A DNA stretch of 64,000 nt from Streptomyces sp. NBC_01439 (GCF_036227605.1 NZ_CP109487.1:992001-1056000); one strand, 5' to 3'. Counted from the stretch's first letter, positions 1-9,199 are shown. The notes: generated by a model from the sequence alone, not told the origin. Numbers and translations: made by a program.

Positions 1-377
1 ACCAGGCATTCTGTTCCGGTCTCGGCAGCGGCCTTGACGGCCTCGTCCGCGAACACGGGGAACACCAGCGAGATCCGCGCCCCGCAGTCGCGCAGGGTGA
101 ATGCCAGTTCACGTGCCTTGAGGAGCGGATTCATCGGCACGACCACACCGCCGGCCCGCAGGATGCCGTAATAGGCGACCGGGAACAGCGGCACGTTGGG
201 CATGGCCAGCGCGATGCGGTCGCCGGGCTGGACGCCGCGGGCGCGCAGGAGGGCGGCCACCCTGGCGCTCGCGTCGTCCAACTGGGCGTAAGTGAGCGTC
301 TTGCCGTCATGGCGGACGGCGATGCGATCGCCCTGGGCCGCGGCGGAGTCCACGAGGAACGTGGCGAGGTTGGTCAT
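1..377 (-). CDS. Acyl-CoA synthetase (AMP-binding), N-terminal part, cut by window edge
   Basis: The reverse strand reads from an ATG at 377 to the window edge without a stop. The roughly 125 visible residues begin MTNLATFLVDSAAAQ and contain LTYAQLDDASARVAALL, GDRIALAMPNVPLFP and GGVVVPMNPLLKARE, the usual N-terminal pattern of fatty-acid/aryl-CoA ligases of the ANL superfamily. Such enzymes activate a carboxylate as acyl-AMP and then acyl-CoA in the cytoplasm. AAGGAGAT lies 6 bases before the start. The P-loop and catalytic C-terminal lid are outside the window, so the substrate cannot be judged. It is divergent from the AraC-type gene at 621 and may act in the same pathway as the operon at 1977-7105. 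Confidence 0.9.
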   Translation of the reverse strand, partial: MTNLATFLVDSAAAQGDRIAVRHDGKTLTYAQLDDASARVAALLRARGVQPGDRIALAMPNVPLFPVAYYGILRAGGVVVPMNPLLKARELAFTLRDCGARISLVFPVFADEAVKAAAETGTECL

Positions 378-580
378 GTCGGCAATCTCCTTGGGTTCGT
401 CTCGGCTTGCGACGAGCAGCCCGAGGGCGGATCCCGTCACGAGGGGTGGTGACCCCGGCGCGAGCGCGGGCGCTACCGGTGCCGTGCGACGGGGCCCAGG
501 GCGGTCACCACGTGCGGACCGGGCCGGTGAACGGCGCCATGCTAGGTTGCCCGCTCCACGCCGTGCTTGTCCTGGCGTGA

Positions 581-605
581 CATGGGACTTTTCTTTTCGG
601 GACAG
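581..605 (-). promoter_or_regulatory. Candidate AraC-type operator in the divergent promoter
   Basis: On the minus strand this stretch reads TGTCCCGAAAAGAAAA followed by GTCCCATG. It matches the site at 1704-1732 (TGTCCCTAAATGACAA) at 13 of 16 positions. One copy lies just before the AraC-family gene and the other before the operon that follows it, as expected for autoregulation plus control of the target operon. Binding by this regulator is inferred. Confidence 0.5.
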
Positions 606-620
606 TCTTGGAGCGTGCAC

Positions 621-1643
621 ATGAAGCCCCTGGTCCGCACCGCAGCCCTCAGCGGCTACGTCGAGCTGTGTCGATCGCTCGGTATCGACCCTCAGCCGCT
701 GATGAAGCGCGTGGGCCTGGACACTGCCGCCCTCGCCGTCCAGGACCGATGGATCTCCGGCTGCGCCGCGGTCCAGGTGCTGGGACTGTCGGCAGCCGCC
801 ACGGGTCACGAGGACTTCGGATTGCTCATGGCGGAGTTCCGGCGCTTCTCCAACCTCGGCCCCATCAGTCTGGTCGTCCGTGAGGAACCCGATGTGCGCA
901 GTGCCCTGGGTCTATTGATCCGCCATCAGCACATGTACAACGAGGTCCTGGACACCCGGCTGTCCGAGGGGGACGGGCTGGCCACGCTGAAGGTCGACCT
1001 GCGTCTCGGCCGAGCAATGGACACCCGGCAGGCCACGGAGCTGGCCGTCGCCGCCTACCACCGGATCCTGCGCGACTTCCTGCACACCCGGTGGCGGCCG
1101 CTCTCCGTCTGGTTCAGGCACCCGGCACCGGCGGACGTCTCGACGCACCGGCGCGCCTTCGGCCCCATCGTGGAGTTCGACCGCGAGTTCGACGGCATCG
1201 TCTTCTACGCGGGCGATCTCGACGCGCCCAACGCGATGGCGGATCCGCTCCTTCGCGAGTACGCCCACCAGTACTTCGAGGCGATCACCGTGCCCCGGGA
1301 CACCACCGCCGCGGACCGGGTGCGCGAGCTGATCGAGGTCCTGCTGCCGACGGGGCGCTGCTCGATCGAGCAGGTCGCCCGAAGCCTGGGCGTGGACCGG
1401 CGAACCGTCCACCGGCACCTGGCCGCCTCGGGCGAGACGTTCTCCTCGCTCCTGGGCGCCACCCGCCGGCACCTCGCCGAGCAGTTCGTCGCGAACCCAC
1501 GGCGCTCACTCACCGAGATCTCCGACCTGCTGGGCTTCTCGTCGCTGAGCGGTTTCTCGCGCTGGTTCCACGAGCAGTTCGGGTGCAGTCCCCGGGCATG
1601 GCGCAGCGCCAGGAGCCGACCCCCGCGCCCCGGCCAGGACTGA
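621..1643 (+). CDS. AraC-family transcriptional regulator (arabinose_bd-like N-domain)
   Basis: 340 aa. The N-terminal part, about residues 15-200, resembles the arabinose_bd domain of OruR/GadX-type AraC regulators, including GHEDFGLLMAEFRRFSNLG and the FDREFDGIVFYAGDLDAPNA stretch. The C-terminus holds two helix-turn-helices, IEQVARSLGVDRRTVHRHL near residue 250 and LTEISDLLGFSSLSGFSRWF near residue 297. The ATG at 621 is preferred over an upstream in-frame start because GGAG precedes it and conserved sequence begins there. It sits between an acyl-CoA ligase gene (divergent) and a catabolic operon (same direction); a repeated TGTCCC-type motif flanks it on both sides. It probably activates that operon in response to a substrate. 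Confidence 0.92.
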   Translation: MKPLVRTAALSGYVELCRSLGIDPQPLMKRVGLDTAALAVQDRWISGCAAVQVLGLSAAATGHEDFGLLMAEFRRFSNLGPISLVVREEPDVRSALGLLIRHQHMYNEVLDTRLSEGDGLATLKVDLRLGRAMDTRQATELAVAAYHRILRDFLHTRWRPLSVWFRHPAPADVSTHRRAFGPIVEFDREFDGIVFYAGDLDAPNAMADPLLREYAHQYFEAITVPRDTTAADRVRELIEVLLPTGRCSIEQVARSLGVDRRTVHRHLAASGETFSSLLGATRRHLAEQFVANPRRSLTEISDLLGFSSLSGFSRWFHEQFGCSPRAWRSARSRPPRPGQD

Positions 1644-1703
1644 CACCGCGGGCCGGAGCGACCCGGCCGAGCCGGGCCGGCCCACTCGACACGGCCCACT
1701 CGA

Positions 1704-1732
1704 TGTCCCTAAATGACAAATTTTCTGTCCCT
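1704..1732 (+). promoter_or_regulatory. Candidate AraC-type operator upstream of the BKACE operon
   Basis: Two direct copies of TGTCCCT start at 1704 and 1726, 22 bp or two helical turns apart, in an unusually AT-rich patch. The first copy and its tail match the site at 581-605. It lies about 245 bp before the first gene of the operon. The remainder of the 333-bp gap (1644-1976) shows no convincing gene. Confidence 0.5.
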
Positions 1733-1976
1733 GAAGGTCAAGCGATCGCGATTGCCCGCCCCTACCTTGGCACCACCGCAGAGACGCGGTCGGCCGCCGG
1801 ACGGGAGCGGGTTCCCCTATGCACGCTTCCTCCAGACCGGTCGATCGTACGAGGGCCGCCATGCGCCCACTGTCCCCGGTGACCCGCATCCATCCTCGCC
1901 GGACGTCGCAACCCCTCGCATCGCACGTGGCGATGGTTCCGGCGAGTGATCACCGATCGCACGAAGGAGACGGACC

Positions 1977-3029
1977 GTGCATTTCCACGACGACTCACTC
2001 TTCCCGGAAAACCAGGAGAAGCTGGTGATCCAGGCCGCTCCCTACGGGCCGGAGTGGCTGCCCGGCGACGCCGACGACCTCCCCCTGACGATGGACGAGC
2101 ACGTACAGGCGGCCGTGGACTGCTACAACGCCGGAGCCACCGTGCTCCACATCCACGTACGTGAGCTCGACGGCAAGGGTTCCAAGCGGATGTCCATGTT
2201 CAACGAGCTGCTGGGCCGACTGCGCCAGGCCGTGCCGGAGATGGTCCTGCAGATCGGCGGCTCGATCTCGTTCGCTCCGGAGGGCGAGGGCAGCGAGGCC
2301 AAGTGGCTGAGCTATGACACCCGCCACCTGCTGGCCGATCTCGACCCCGCGCCCGACCAAGTGACGATCGCGATCAACACCAGCCAGATGAACATCGTCG
2401 AGATCATGACCGACGACGACCTGGCAGGCACTTCGATCGCGAAGCCCGAGTACTACAAGGCCTACCGCGACATGGTCGTCGAGGCGGGCCCCGACTTCTA
2501 CCTGGAGCACCTGGAGCGGCTGCGCGAGAACGGCATCCAGCCGCACTTCCAACTCGCCACGCTGGCCCAGCTCGAAACCGTGGAGCGGCTCATCCGGGCC
2601 GGCGTCCACACCGGCCCGCTGATCCTCAACTACGTGGCCATCGGCGGCGGTTTTGCGGGCCGGCACCCGGCAGACCTGATCGAGTTCGTCCGTCGCACCC
2701 CGGATGGCGCCGTCCTCACCATCGAGAGTTCCATGCGTGCGGTGGCGCCGATGAACGCGATCGGCATCGCGCTCGGTGTACACGTGCGCGTGGGCAACGA
2801 GGACAACCTGTGGCGGCGGAAGGGCGAGCGCATGACCACCCTCGAACAGATCGAGCAGATGGTGCACATCTCCGAGGCGCTCGGCCGCAACATCGCGACG
2901 GGCGCCGAGGCGAAGAAGATCTACAAGCTCGGCGAGTACTACTCCGGGGCCGACGAGACGCTCGCCCGTCTCGGCATGGTGCCGAACCGCCGCCCCGGCC
3001 AGCGCGGCCCCATGCTGCGCGTCGTCTGA
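1977..3029 (+). CDS. BKACE-family beta-keto acid cleavage enzyme (DUF849)
   Basis: 350 aa with a GTG start preceded by AAGGAGA. The protein has the BKACE fold signatures LVIQAAPYGPEWLP at the N-terminus, the metal-binding HIHVRE at about residues 56-61, LQIGGSISFAPE, and the C-terminal NEDNLWRRKGERMTTLEQIE. Family members are Zn-dependent and condense a beta-keto acid with acetyl-CoA to give acetoacetate plus a new acyl-CoA, for example in lysine fermentation or carnitine breakdown. First gene of an operon with an oxidoreductase, a dioxygenase, a transporter and a hydrolase, so a catabolic role for an imported acid is likely; the actual keto acid is unknown. Confidence 0.9.
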   Translation: MHFHDDSLFPENQEKLVIQAAPYGPEWLPGDADDLPLTMDEHVQAAVDCYNAGATVLHIHVRELDGKGSKRMSMFNELLGRLRQAVPEMVLQIGGSISFAPEGEGSEAKWLSYDTRHLLADLDPAPDQVTIAINTSQMNIVEIMTDDDLAGTSIAKPEYYKAYRDMVVEAGPDFYLEHLERLRENGIQPHFQLATLAQLETVERLIRAGVHTGPLILNYVAIGGGFAGRHPADLIEFVRRTPDGAVLTIESSMRAVAPMNAIGIALGVHVRVGNEDNLWRRKGERMTTLEQIEQMVHISEALGRNIATGAEAKKIYKLGEYYSGADETLARLGMVPNRRPGQRGPMLRVV

Positions 3030-3197
3030 TCGCGGCACGGGACCACCACGCCGTCCTGTCGCCGTGCCGCCGCGCGGCTACGGACCCCCAGGGCTGCCGT
3101 GGCCCCAGCGGCTGCCGTGGCCCCGGGGCTGCCGTGCCCCCGGCACCGGCGGCCCCAGCCTCTCTTCCCCACCTCCCACGAACAACGGAGCACGCCC

Positions 3198-4172
3198 ATG
3201 GCTCACGCCATTCGCTTCAAGGAGACCGGCGGTCCCGAAGTCCTGCGCCGGGAGGAGGTCGTCGTCGGCGACCCCGGGCCGGGCGAGGTACGGATCCGGC
3301 ACGAAGCCGTCGGACTCAACTTCGCCGACACCTACTTCCGCAGCGGCCTGTATCCCGCACCGCTGCCCGCCGGACTGGGTGTCGAGGCAGCGGGGGTGGT
3401 CCAGGCGGTGGGCGAAGGCGTCACCCACGTCGCCGAGGGCGACCGGGTCACGTACACCGGAAGCCCGCTCGGTGCCTACAGCACGGAACGGGTCATGCAC
3501 GCCGGCTCTTTGATCCCCTTGCCGGACGGCATCGGCTTCGAGACGGCCGCCTCGATGACCATGCGCGGCCTCACTTCCGCCTACTTGTTGCGCAGGATCC
3601 ACCCGCTGAAGGCCGGGGAAACGATCCTGCTGACTGCGGCGGCGGGTGGTGTCGGCCTCATCGTCTGCCAGTGGGCCAAGCTGCTGGGGCTGACCGTCAT
3701 CGGCACCGTCTCCACCGAGGAGAAGGCCGAGCTCGCCCGCGCCCACGGCTGCGACCACGTCATCCGCTACCCGCGCGAGAACGTGGCCGAGCGGGTGCGC
3801 GAGCTGACGAACGGCGTCGGCGTCCCGGTCGCCTTCGACAGCATCGGTAGGTCCACCTACGCCGCCTCCCTGGCCTCGCTACGGCGCCGCGGTCTGCTCG
3901 TCTGCTTCGGTACCGCGTCCGGAGCGGTCCCACCCATCGACGCCATGCAACTGGCGATCAGCGGCTCCCTGTTCGTCACCCGGCCGGCTCTCGCCGACTA
4001 CATCGCCGACCCTGCGGAGCGAGCGGCGCTGGCGGGAGAGCTCTTCGACCACGTCGCTTCCGGACGCATCGCCATCGAAGTCAACCAGCGCTACGCGCTC
4101 GACGACGCCGTACGGGCGCACCGCGAGCTGGAGTCGGGGCGGACCACGGGATCGTCCGTCTTCGTCCTCTGA
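3198..4172 (+). CDS. Zinc-independent quinone oxidoreductase / MDR family
   Basis: 324 aa. Begins MAHAIRFKETGGPEVLRR and carries the QOR pattern GLNFADTYFRSGLYPAPLP, ILLTAAAGGVGLIVCQWAK (NADPH-binding fold, about residues 143-160) and VAFDSIGRSTYAASLASLRR. No Cys-rich structural zinc lobe is present, as expected for zeta-crystallin-like NADPH:quinone reductases. Cytoplasmic. It follows the BKACE gene by 168 bp of C-rich repetitive sequence and starts 9 bases after GGAG. Its substrate may be an enone intermediate of the pathway rather than a quinone. Confidence 0.9.
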   Translation: MAHAIRFKETGGPEVLRREEVVVGDPGPGEVRIRHEAVGLNFADTYFRSGLYPAPLPAGLGVEAAGVVQAVGEGVTHVAEGDRVTYTGSPLGAYSTERVMHAGSLIPLPDGIGFETAASMTMRGLTSAYLLRRIHPLKAGETILLTAAAGGVGLIVCQWAKLLGLTVIGTVSTEEKAELARAHGCDHVIRYPRENVAERVRELTNGVGVPVAFDSIGRSTYAASLASLRRRGLLVCFGTASGAVPPIDAMQLAISGSLFVTRPALADYIADPAERAALAGELFDHVASGRIAIEVNQRYALDDAVRAHRELESGRTTGSSVFVL

Positions 4173-4220
4173 GCCGCTGCCACATCACGCGCGTCTCCAC
4201 CCCCTCCAGGAGGAAGCACC

Positions 4221-5135
4221 ATGGAAAAGACCGTCTCTTCGTCGGAAGGCGCACTCTGGTCGGTGCGCGCCCACTCCCGCGGCTCGATCGAGGTCGAGCC
4301 GCTGACCTGCACCATCGGCGCCGAACTCTCCGGAGTGAACCTCGGCGACGCCGTGCACGACGACGACCTGTTCGCCGACATCAAGGCCCTGCTCCTGCAG
4401 TACAAGGTGCTGTTCCTGCGGGAACAGGACATCACGCGCGCCGACCACGTCGCCTTCGCCGAGCGCTTCGGCCCGCTGGAGGACCACCCGGTGGCCGGCA
4501 GTGACCCCGACAACCCCGGCCTGGTACGGATCTACAAAGATCCGGACAGCGCGCCCGAGCACTACGAGAACGCGCTGCACACCGACGCCACCTGGCGCGA
4601 GAACCCGCCCATGGGCGCCGTACTGCGCTGCATCGAGTCGCCCCCGGTGGGCGGTGACACGATCTGGGTCAACATGGCCGAGGCCCACCGCCGGCTGCCG
4701 GAGCACCTCAAGACGCAGATCCGGGGACTGCGGGCCCGGCACAGCATCGAGGCCACCTTCGGCGCCGCCATGCCACCGGAGGAACGTCACGCGCTGGCAG
4801 CGCGGTTCCCCGACGCGGAGCACCCGGTGGTGCGCACCCACCCCGAGACGGGCGAACAGATCCTCTTCGTCAACGCCTTCACCACGCACTTCGTCAACTA
4901 CCACACCCCCGAGAACGTGCGCTTCGGGACGGACTACGCCCCCGGCGCGGGCCTCCTGCTGAACCACCTGATCAGCCAGGCCGCCGTCCCCGAGTACCAA
5001 GTGCGCTGGCGCTGGACGCCGAACAGCGTCGCCATCTGGGACAACCGCTCCACCCAGCACTACGCCGTCCAGGACTACTGGCCCGCCGTCCGCAAGATGG
5101 AGCGCGCCGGAATCGTCGGCGACCGGCCCTTCTAA
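4221..5135 (+). CDS. TauD/TfdA-family Fe(II)/2-oxoglutarate dioxygenase
   Basis: 304 aa. Shows FLREQDITRADHVAFAERFG, the metal-binding HTD triad at about residues 120-122 within NALHTDATW, IESPPVGGDTIWVNM, and the distal His in WDNRSTQHYAV near residue 280, followed by RKMERAGIVGDRPF with the 2-oxoglutarate-binding Arg. AGGAGG precedes the start. Enzymes of this family hydroxylate or cleave taurine, sulfonates, phenoxyacetates or related acids. The neighbours suggest it opens or demethylates the substrate before keto-acid cleavage; the specific substrate cannot be read from sequence. Confidence 0.93.
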   Translation: MEKTVSSSEGALWSVRAHSRGSIEVEPLTCTIGAELSGVNLGDAVHDDDLFADIKALLLQYKVLFLREQDITRADHVAFAERFGPLEDHPVAGSDPDNPGLVRIYKDPDSAPEHYENALHTDATWRENPPMGAVLRCIESPPVGGDTIWVNMAEAHRRLPEHLKTQIRGLRARHSIEATFGAAMPPEERHALAARFPDAEHPVVRTHPETGEQILFVNAFTTHFVNYHTPENVRFGTDYAPGAGLLLNHLISQAAVPEYQVRWRWTPNSVAIWDNRSTQHYAVQDYWPAVRKMERAGIVGDRPF

Positions 5136-5168
5136 CCCTTTCCCTTTCCGCCACGAGCAGTTGAGGTG

Positions 5169-6524
5169 ATGACAATGGGGTTTCTCACCACTGCGGAAGC
5201 CGCCCCGGGAAGAACCGGTTCCGGTTCCTCGGAGTGGCCCGTGTCCCGGCGCTACGCCTGGGTGGTCTTTGCACTGAGTTTCGGACTCCTGCTCTCGGAC
5301 TACATGTCCCGGCAGGTCCTCAACGCCGTCTTCCCGATGCTGAAGGCGGACTGGGTCCTCTCGGACGCCCAACTGGGCTCCCTCAGCGGCATCGTGGCGC
5401 TGGCGGTCGGTCTGCTCACCCTCCCGCTCTCGCTGCTGGCCGACCGATGGGGCAGGGTGAGGTCCCTGGTCATCGCAGCCACGATGTGGAGCCTGGCAAC
5501 CCTGGGCTGTGCGGTGGCGGCGAACTACGACCAGATGTTCACCGGCCGGCTCTTCGTCGGCATCGGCGAGGCCGCGTACGGCAGTGTCGGTATCGCCGTG
5601 GTCCTCAGCGTCTTCCCGCGTGCCCTGCGGGCGACGCTCTCGGGGGCCTTCATCGCCGGCGGGGCCTTCGGTTCGGTCCTGGGCGTGTCCATCGGCGGCG
5701 CCGTGGCCCAGGCGTACGGCTGGCGCTGGGCGTTCGGCGTGATGGGGGTCTTCGGCCTGGTGCTCGCGGGCATCTACGCCGTGGTGGTCAAGGAGAAGCA
5801 ACTGGCCCCGCGGCAGGATCCGGCGGTGCACGGGGCCGGCACGGATGGACGTGACCACCTCCGCGTGCTCCTCCCGCGGCTGTTCTCCTCCGTCTCGGTG
5901 GTCAGCGCCTACGTCGGCAGCGGTCTGCAGTTGTTCATCGCGGGCGCCCTGATCGCCTGGCTGCCCAGCTACTTCAACCGCTACTACGACATGCCCACCG
6001 CACAAGCCGGAGCGACCGCGGGCCTGTTCGCCCTGGTGATCGGTATCGGCATGATCGTCGGCGGCATCGTCTCGGACCGGATCAGCCGGCGCGCCCCGAT
6101 CCGCAAGTGGGCCGTCGCCATCAGCTGCAGCGTGGGCTCCCTCGTCCTACTGATGACCGCGTTCCGCCTACCGGCCAGCCCCGTACAGCTGCTCGTGCTG
6201 GGGCTGGGAACCGTGCTGTGCGCCGGAACGGCCGGGCCCGGGGCCGCCATGGTGGCGAACCTGACGCCCGCTGCGATCGCCGCCACGGCGTTCGCCACGC
6301 TCACGCTGGCCCAGAGCCTGCTCGGACTCGCCCCCGGCCCCGCGGTCACCGGGATGCTCGCCGACCGGCTCGGTCTGCTCGGCGCGCTCCGGCTCGTCCC
6401 GCTCGTGGCGATCGCGGCCACCGCGGCGTTCCTGCTCGGCCGCCACTCCTACGACCGTGACGTACACCGTCTGACCGGGGTCGCTCCGGGGACGGAGCCG
6501 CAGAAGAGGGAGGTGTCCTCGTGA
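5169..6524 (+). CDS. MFS transporter (Spinster/ACS-like)
   Basis: About 451 aa with 12 predicted membrane segments. The N-half carries FGLLLSDYMSRQVLNAVFP and the MFS loop motif LADRWGRVRSLVI; the C-half has GGIVSDRISRRAPIRKWAV. A GTG at 5166 immediately precedes the ATG used here and could also be the start. The stop overlaps the GTG of the next gene, so the two are translationally coupled. Presumably the importer of the compound degraded by this operon. Confidence 0.88.
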   Translation: MTMGFLTTAEAAPGRTGSGSSEWPVSRRYAWVVFALSFGLLLSDYMSRQVLNAVFPMLKADWVLSDAQLGSLSGIVALAVGLLTLPLSLLADRWGRVRSLVIAATMWSLATLGCAVAANYDQMFTGRLFVGIGEAAYGSVGIAVVLSVFPRALRATLSGAFIAGGAFGSVLGVSIGGAVAQAYGWRWAFGVMGVFGLVLAGIYAVVVKEKQLAPRQDPAVHGAGTDGRDHLRVLLPRLFSSVSVVSAYVGSGLQLFIAGALIAWLPSYFNRYYDMPTAQAGATAGLFALVIGIGMIVGGIVSDRISRRAPIRKWAVAISCSVGSLVLLMTAFRLPASPVQLLVLGLGTVLCAGTAGPGAAMVANLTPAAIAATAFATLTLAQSLLGLAPGPAVTGMLADRLGLLGALRLVPLVAIAATAAFLLGRHSYDRDVHRLTGVAPGTEPQKREVSS

Positions 6525-7105
6525 GCGGTACCACCGATCCGGTGGTCGTGATCGTCCCCGGCCTGCGCGACCACGTCGAGGAGCACTGGCAAACCCTGCT
6601 GGCGGTTCGACTCACCGAGGCCGGGCGCAGCGTCCGCACCGTGCCCCCGCTGACGCAGGACCGGCTGAGCTGCGAGGCAGGCGTCGCCGCACTGGACGAG
6701 GTGGTGGTGCAGATCGCGGGGCCCGTCGTACTGGTTGCCCACAGCGCCGGTGTGATCACCACCGTCCACTGGTCCCGGCGGCACCCGGCGCAGGCGCAGG
6801 TACAGGGGGCGCTGCTGGTGACGCCGCCGGACTTCGAGCAGCCCTTGCCGGAGGGCTACCCCAGCACCGACGTGCTTGACGCGAATGGCTGGAACCCGGT
6901 GCCCCGCTCGCCGCTGCCCTTCCCCACCATCGTCGCGGCCAGCTCGAACGACCCGCTGGGCACCGTGCAGCGAGTGGCCGAGCTGGCCCGGAACTGGGGT
7001 GGCCGCCTCGTGGAACTCGGCGACGTCGGCCACCTCAACCCCGCCTCCGGCCACGGCTCGTGGCCGAGGGGGGAGGAACTCCTCCGCGAGCTCGAACACA
7101 GTTGA
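6521..7105 (+). CDS. RBBP9/YdeN-like serine hydrolase
   Basis: 194 aa. VIVPGLRDHVEEHWQTLL at the N-terminus, nucleophile Ser in LVAHSAGVI near residue 75, and a C-terminal GDVGHLNPASG carrying the catalytic His are the hallmarks of the RBBP9/YdeN alpha/beta-hydrolases. The GTG start overlaps the stop of the MFS gene by 4 bases. It is the last gene of the operon. The ester or amide it acts on is unknown. Confidence 0.88.
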   Translation: MSGTTDPVVVIVPGLRDHVEEHWQTLLAVRLTEAGRSVRTVPPLTQDRLSCEAGVAALDEVVVQIAGPVVLVAHSAGVITTVHWSRRHPAQAQVQGALLVTPPDFEQPLPEGYPSTDVLDANGWNPVPRSPLPFPTIVAASSNDPLGTVQRVAELARNWGGRLVELGDVGHLNPASGHGSWPRGEELLRELEHS

Positions 7106-7143
7106 TCCCGCGTACGGCCCCGCGCGAAGGACGACGACGAACA

Positions 7144-7163
7144 CCGGCACCGGCGGGTGCCGG
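7144..7163 (+). terminator. Hairpin at the end of the catabolic operon
   Basis: CCGGCACC and GGTGCCGG form an 8-bp perfect stem around GGCG, 38 bases after the hydrolase stop and before a convergent gene. There is no T-tract, as is common in high-GC actinomycetes. Confidence 0.45.
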
Positions 7164-7241
7164 GGCCCGCCGGATGGGTGTCGTCGCCCGTTGATTCCTT
7201 CCTCCGCGACTGCGCAGGCCTGGTCGCGGGCCGGAAGAGGT

Positions 7242-8750
7242 TCAGTGCTCGCAGAGGGAGAATTCTCTCTCGTAGAGCTGCTCGTTGTGTTCGTCGACGA
7301 AGAACTTGCGTTCCTGCATGAGTTGTTCCCGGTAGTCCTTGGCCTGCTCGAGCGTCATGGTCGAGGTGTCGGACCAGGGTTGTTGCGGCGGCACATCGGA
7401 TGTCGAAACGATCCTTTCCGACGGATCGACCAAGAAGAACGCCAGAATCTTGCGGTGTCCCGGGCGTGTGGGGTCCGACAGGCGGAACGAGCCGACGCGG
7501 TGCTGCAGGATGTTCGGGAACGCCAGGCAGCGGCCCGCTGGGGTCGATGTCGATCCCAGCATCTGGTTCAGTGCGTCTTCGTCCTCCAGCCCGTAGACCT
7601 CGCGCAGGCCGTCGTCGTCGTTCTGTTCGTAGTTCGGGTCGTCGAGGGCCGCCCGGAAGCTCAGCCGGCTCTCGGTGATGTTCTCGCTGTCCCAGTAGTA
7701 GATGCCGGTCGAGACGATCCGCTCGTTCATCATCCCCTCGACGTGCCAGGAACCGCCGGGGTACTCGGGCTTGTCCGGGGTGAGATGAATGGTGGCGAGT
7801 TTGACGATGACCTGCAGGCTGCGCCCGCGCAGGTCGACCCGGGAGGATTCTCCGGGCAACTCGGGCGCCGTGAAGGCCGGGGCGTCCGGGACGGCCGGGC
7901 GACGGTTTTCCCACCAGTCGTCATGGGCTTCTCCCCATGCACGGCGGGCTTCCGCGTAGGCCCCGTCATCGTCGTAGGAGGTCCTCTTCGGATACTCCGG
8001 CTTCGAGTCGTACCACCCGTAAGGATCGGCCTCGATTCGCAGGGGTCGCGGATGGCGCAGATCGGTGAGCACGTTCTCCAGCAGCGGGCGGAAGCACGCG
8101 AACAAGTCCGGTAGGACGGAGGCCAGTTCGCGATGAACCTCGGGGTGAACGTTGTTGACGTAGGAACGGAAGGCGACGGCGCCGTCGTCACTGACGTCGA
8201 CGTCTGTGGGCAGCCACTGGAATTTCTCCGAGAACTCGTACTTCGAGTAGCGGTCCGTCGGATTCTCCCAAGCCCTCTCGGGCGCCCCGCTCACCTCTCT
8301 CACCAGGCAGAACAGTGAGGGATGAACGAGATCCAGTACCTGGCCGTCGGATCCGGGGTGCCAGTCCCGTTCCGCTTCGGGGGCCCGCTCCAGAACCCGA
8401 ACCGCCTCGCGCAGCCGGAATCCGAGCTCGTCGTCGACCAGCGCGTCCGACTGCCACACCCCGTCGACGGCGGACACCTCGACGCCGGTTCGTCCGTCCC
8501 TCAGCGCGGCGTAGTGCAGGAGTTCGGCAAGCACGTGACGAACCTGAGCTTCGGTGAGGCCTTGGGCCACCGCCTCCTGCATCCACCTGGCGACGATGTC
8601 GGCATCGTTCATCTTGTCAAACCACCCCGGCTTGGCCCGAATGAGCGCGCTGTACTGCATCATCTGAAGTTCCCGCAGTGTTCGGGGTGTCGCGAACGAC
8701 AGGGAACGGGAAGCAGCAAAAGGCAGCGGGAAAGCAGGCAGGCCGGTCAA
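7242..8750 (-). CDS. DUF4246 protein, putative Fe(II)/2-oxoglutarate-type oxygenase
   Basis: 502 aa, probable TTG start with AAGGA upstream. The central and C-terminal regions (LQVIVKLATIHLTPDKPEY, GGSWHVEGMMNERIVSTGIYY, CLAFPNILQHRVGSF, KILAFFLVDP) match the DUF4246 family found in fungi and actinomycetes. The WHVEG and QHRVGS motifs look like the HxE...H metal site of a double-stranded beta-helix oxygenase, though no member is firmly characterised to my knowledge. It stands alone and is convergent with the catabolic operon. Confidence 0.75.
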   Translation of the reverse strand: MTGLPAFPLPFAASRSLSFATPRTLRELQMMQYSALIRAKPGWFDKMNDADIVARWMQEAVAQGLTEAQVRHVLAELLHYAALRDGRTGVEVSAVDGVWQSDALVDDELGFRLREAVRVLERAPEAERDWHPGSDGQVLDLVHPSLFCLVREVSGAPERAWENPTDRYSKYEFSEKFQWLPTDVDVSDDGAVAFRSYVNNVHPEVHRELASVLPDLFACFRPLLENVLTDLRHPRPLRIEADPYGWYDSKPEYPKRTSYDDDGAYAEARRAWGEAHDDWWENRRPAVPDAPAFTAPELPGESSRVDLRGRSLQVIVKLATIHLTPDKPEYPGGSWHVEGMMNERIVSTGIYYWDSENITESRLSFRAALDDPNYEQNDDDGLREVYGLEDEDALNQMLGSTSTPAGRCLAFPNILQHRVGSFRLSDPTRPGHRKILAFFLVDPSERIVSTSDVPPQQPWSDTSTMTLEQAKDYREQLMQERKFFVDEHNEQLYEREFSLCEH

Positions 8751-9199
8751 TTCTCTTGGTCCTTGCTCAGTAGGCGTGCTGTGGCGGGAAGGATAGTTCA
8801 GCCGACTGACATCGCCCGCCCGTGGTCCCTGTCATCGCCGGTCCGGGAGCCAGGCTTCGACGTCGTAGCGCGAAGGACGGGCAGGGGTGGAGGCGTTGCT
8901 GCGCGACATCTCGAGCCTGCGTGGCAACACGTACAGGTCAGCGCGCCTGGCGCTCCGGCTCTGCGCGGTCGCGGAGTCCGGCCCCGGCAGGGAGCCGGGA
9001 CCGGACGATCGGGGCGATGTCGATGGGCAGCACCGTGCGGAGTCCACGGGTTGAACCTTGGGCGCTTCGCGTAGTCCGGGCCCAAGGTCCGGATCCCGCC
9101 GCTTGCGCACCCGGACGCTTCACCCGGCCGGCAGGGTCCGCCGGGGACGGCCACGGGCGCCAGGCGCACTCACCGAGGACGCGGCCACGTCGCGGTGCG
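8751..9199. other. Gap without a convincing gene
   Basis: About 450 bp between two leftward genes. A short rightward frame with a GTG near 8887 would encode about 55 residues starting MEALLRDISSLRGNTY, with GAAGGA upstream; its first half looks protein-like and its second half does not, so it may be a decayed fragment. No strong promoter or repeat was recognised. Confidence 0.3.

Noticed and set aside
4185..6005. A 606-codon open frame on the minus strand opposite the dioxygenase and MFS genes
   Set aside because: Low-complexity shadow spanning two well-supported genes on the other strand.
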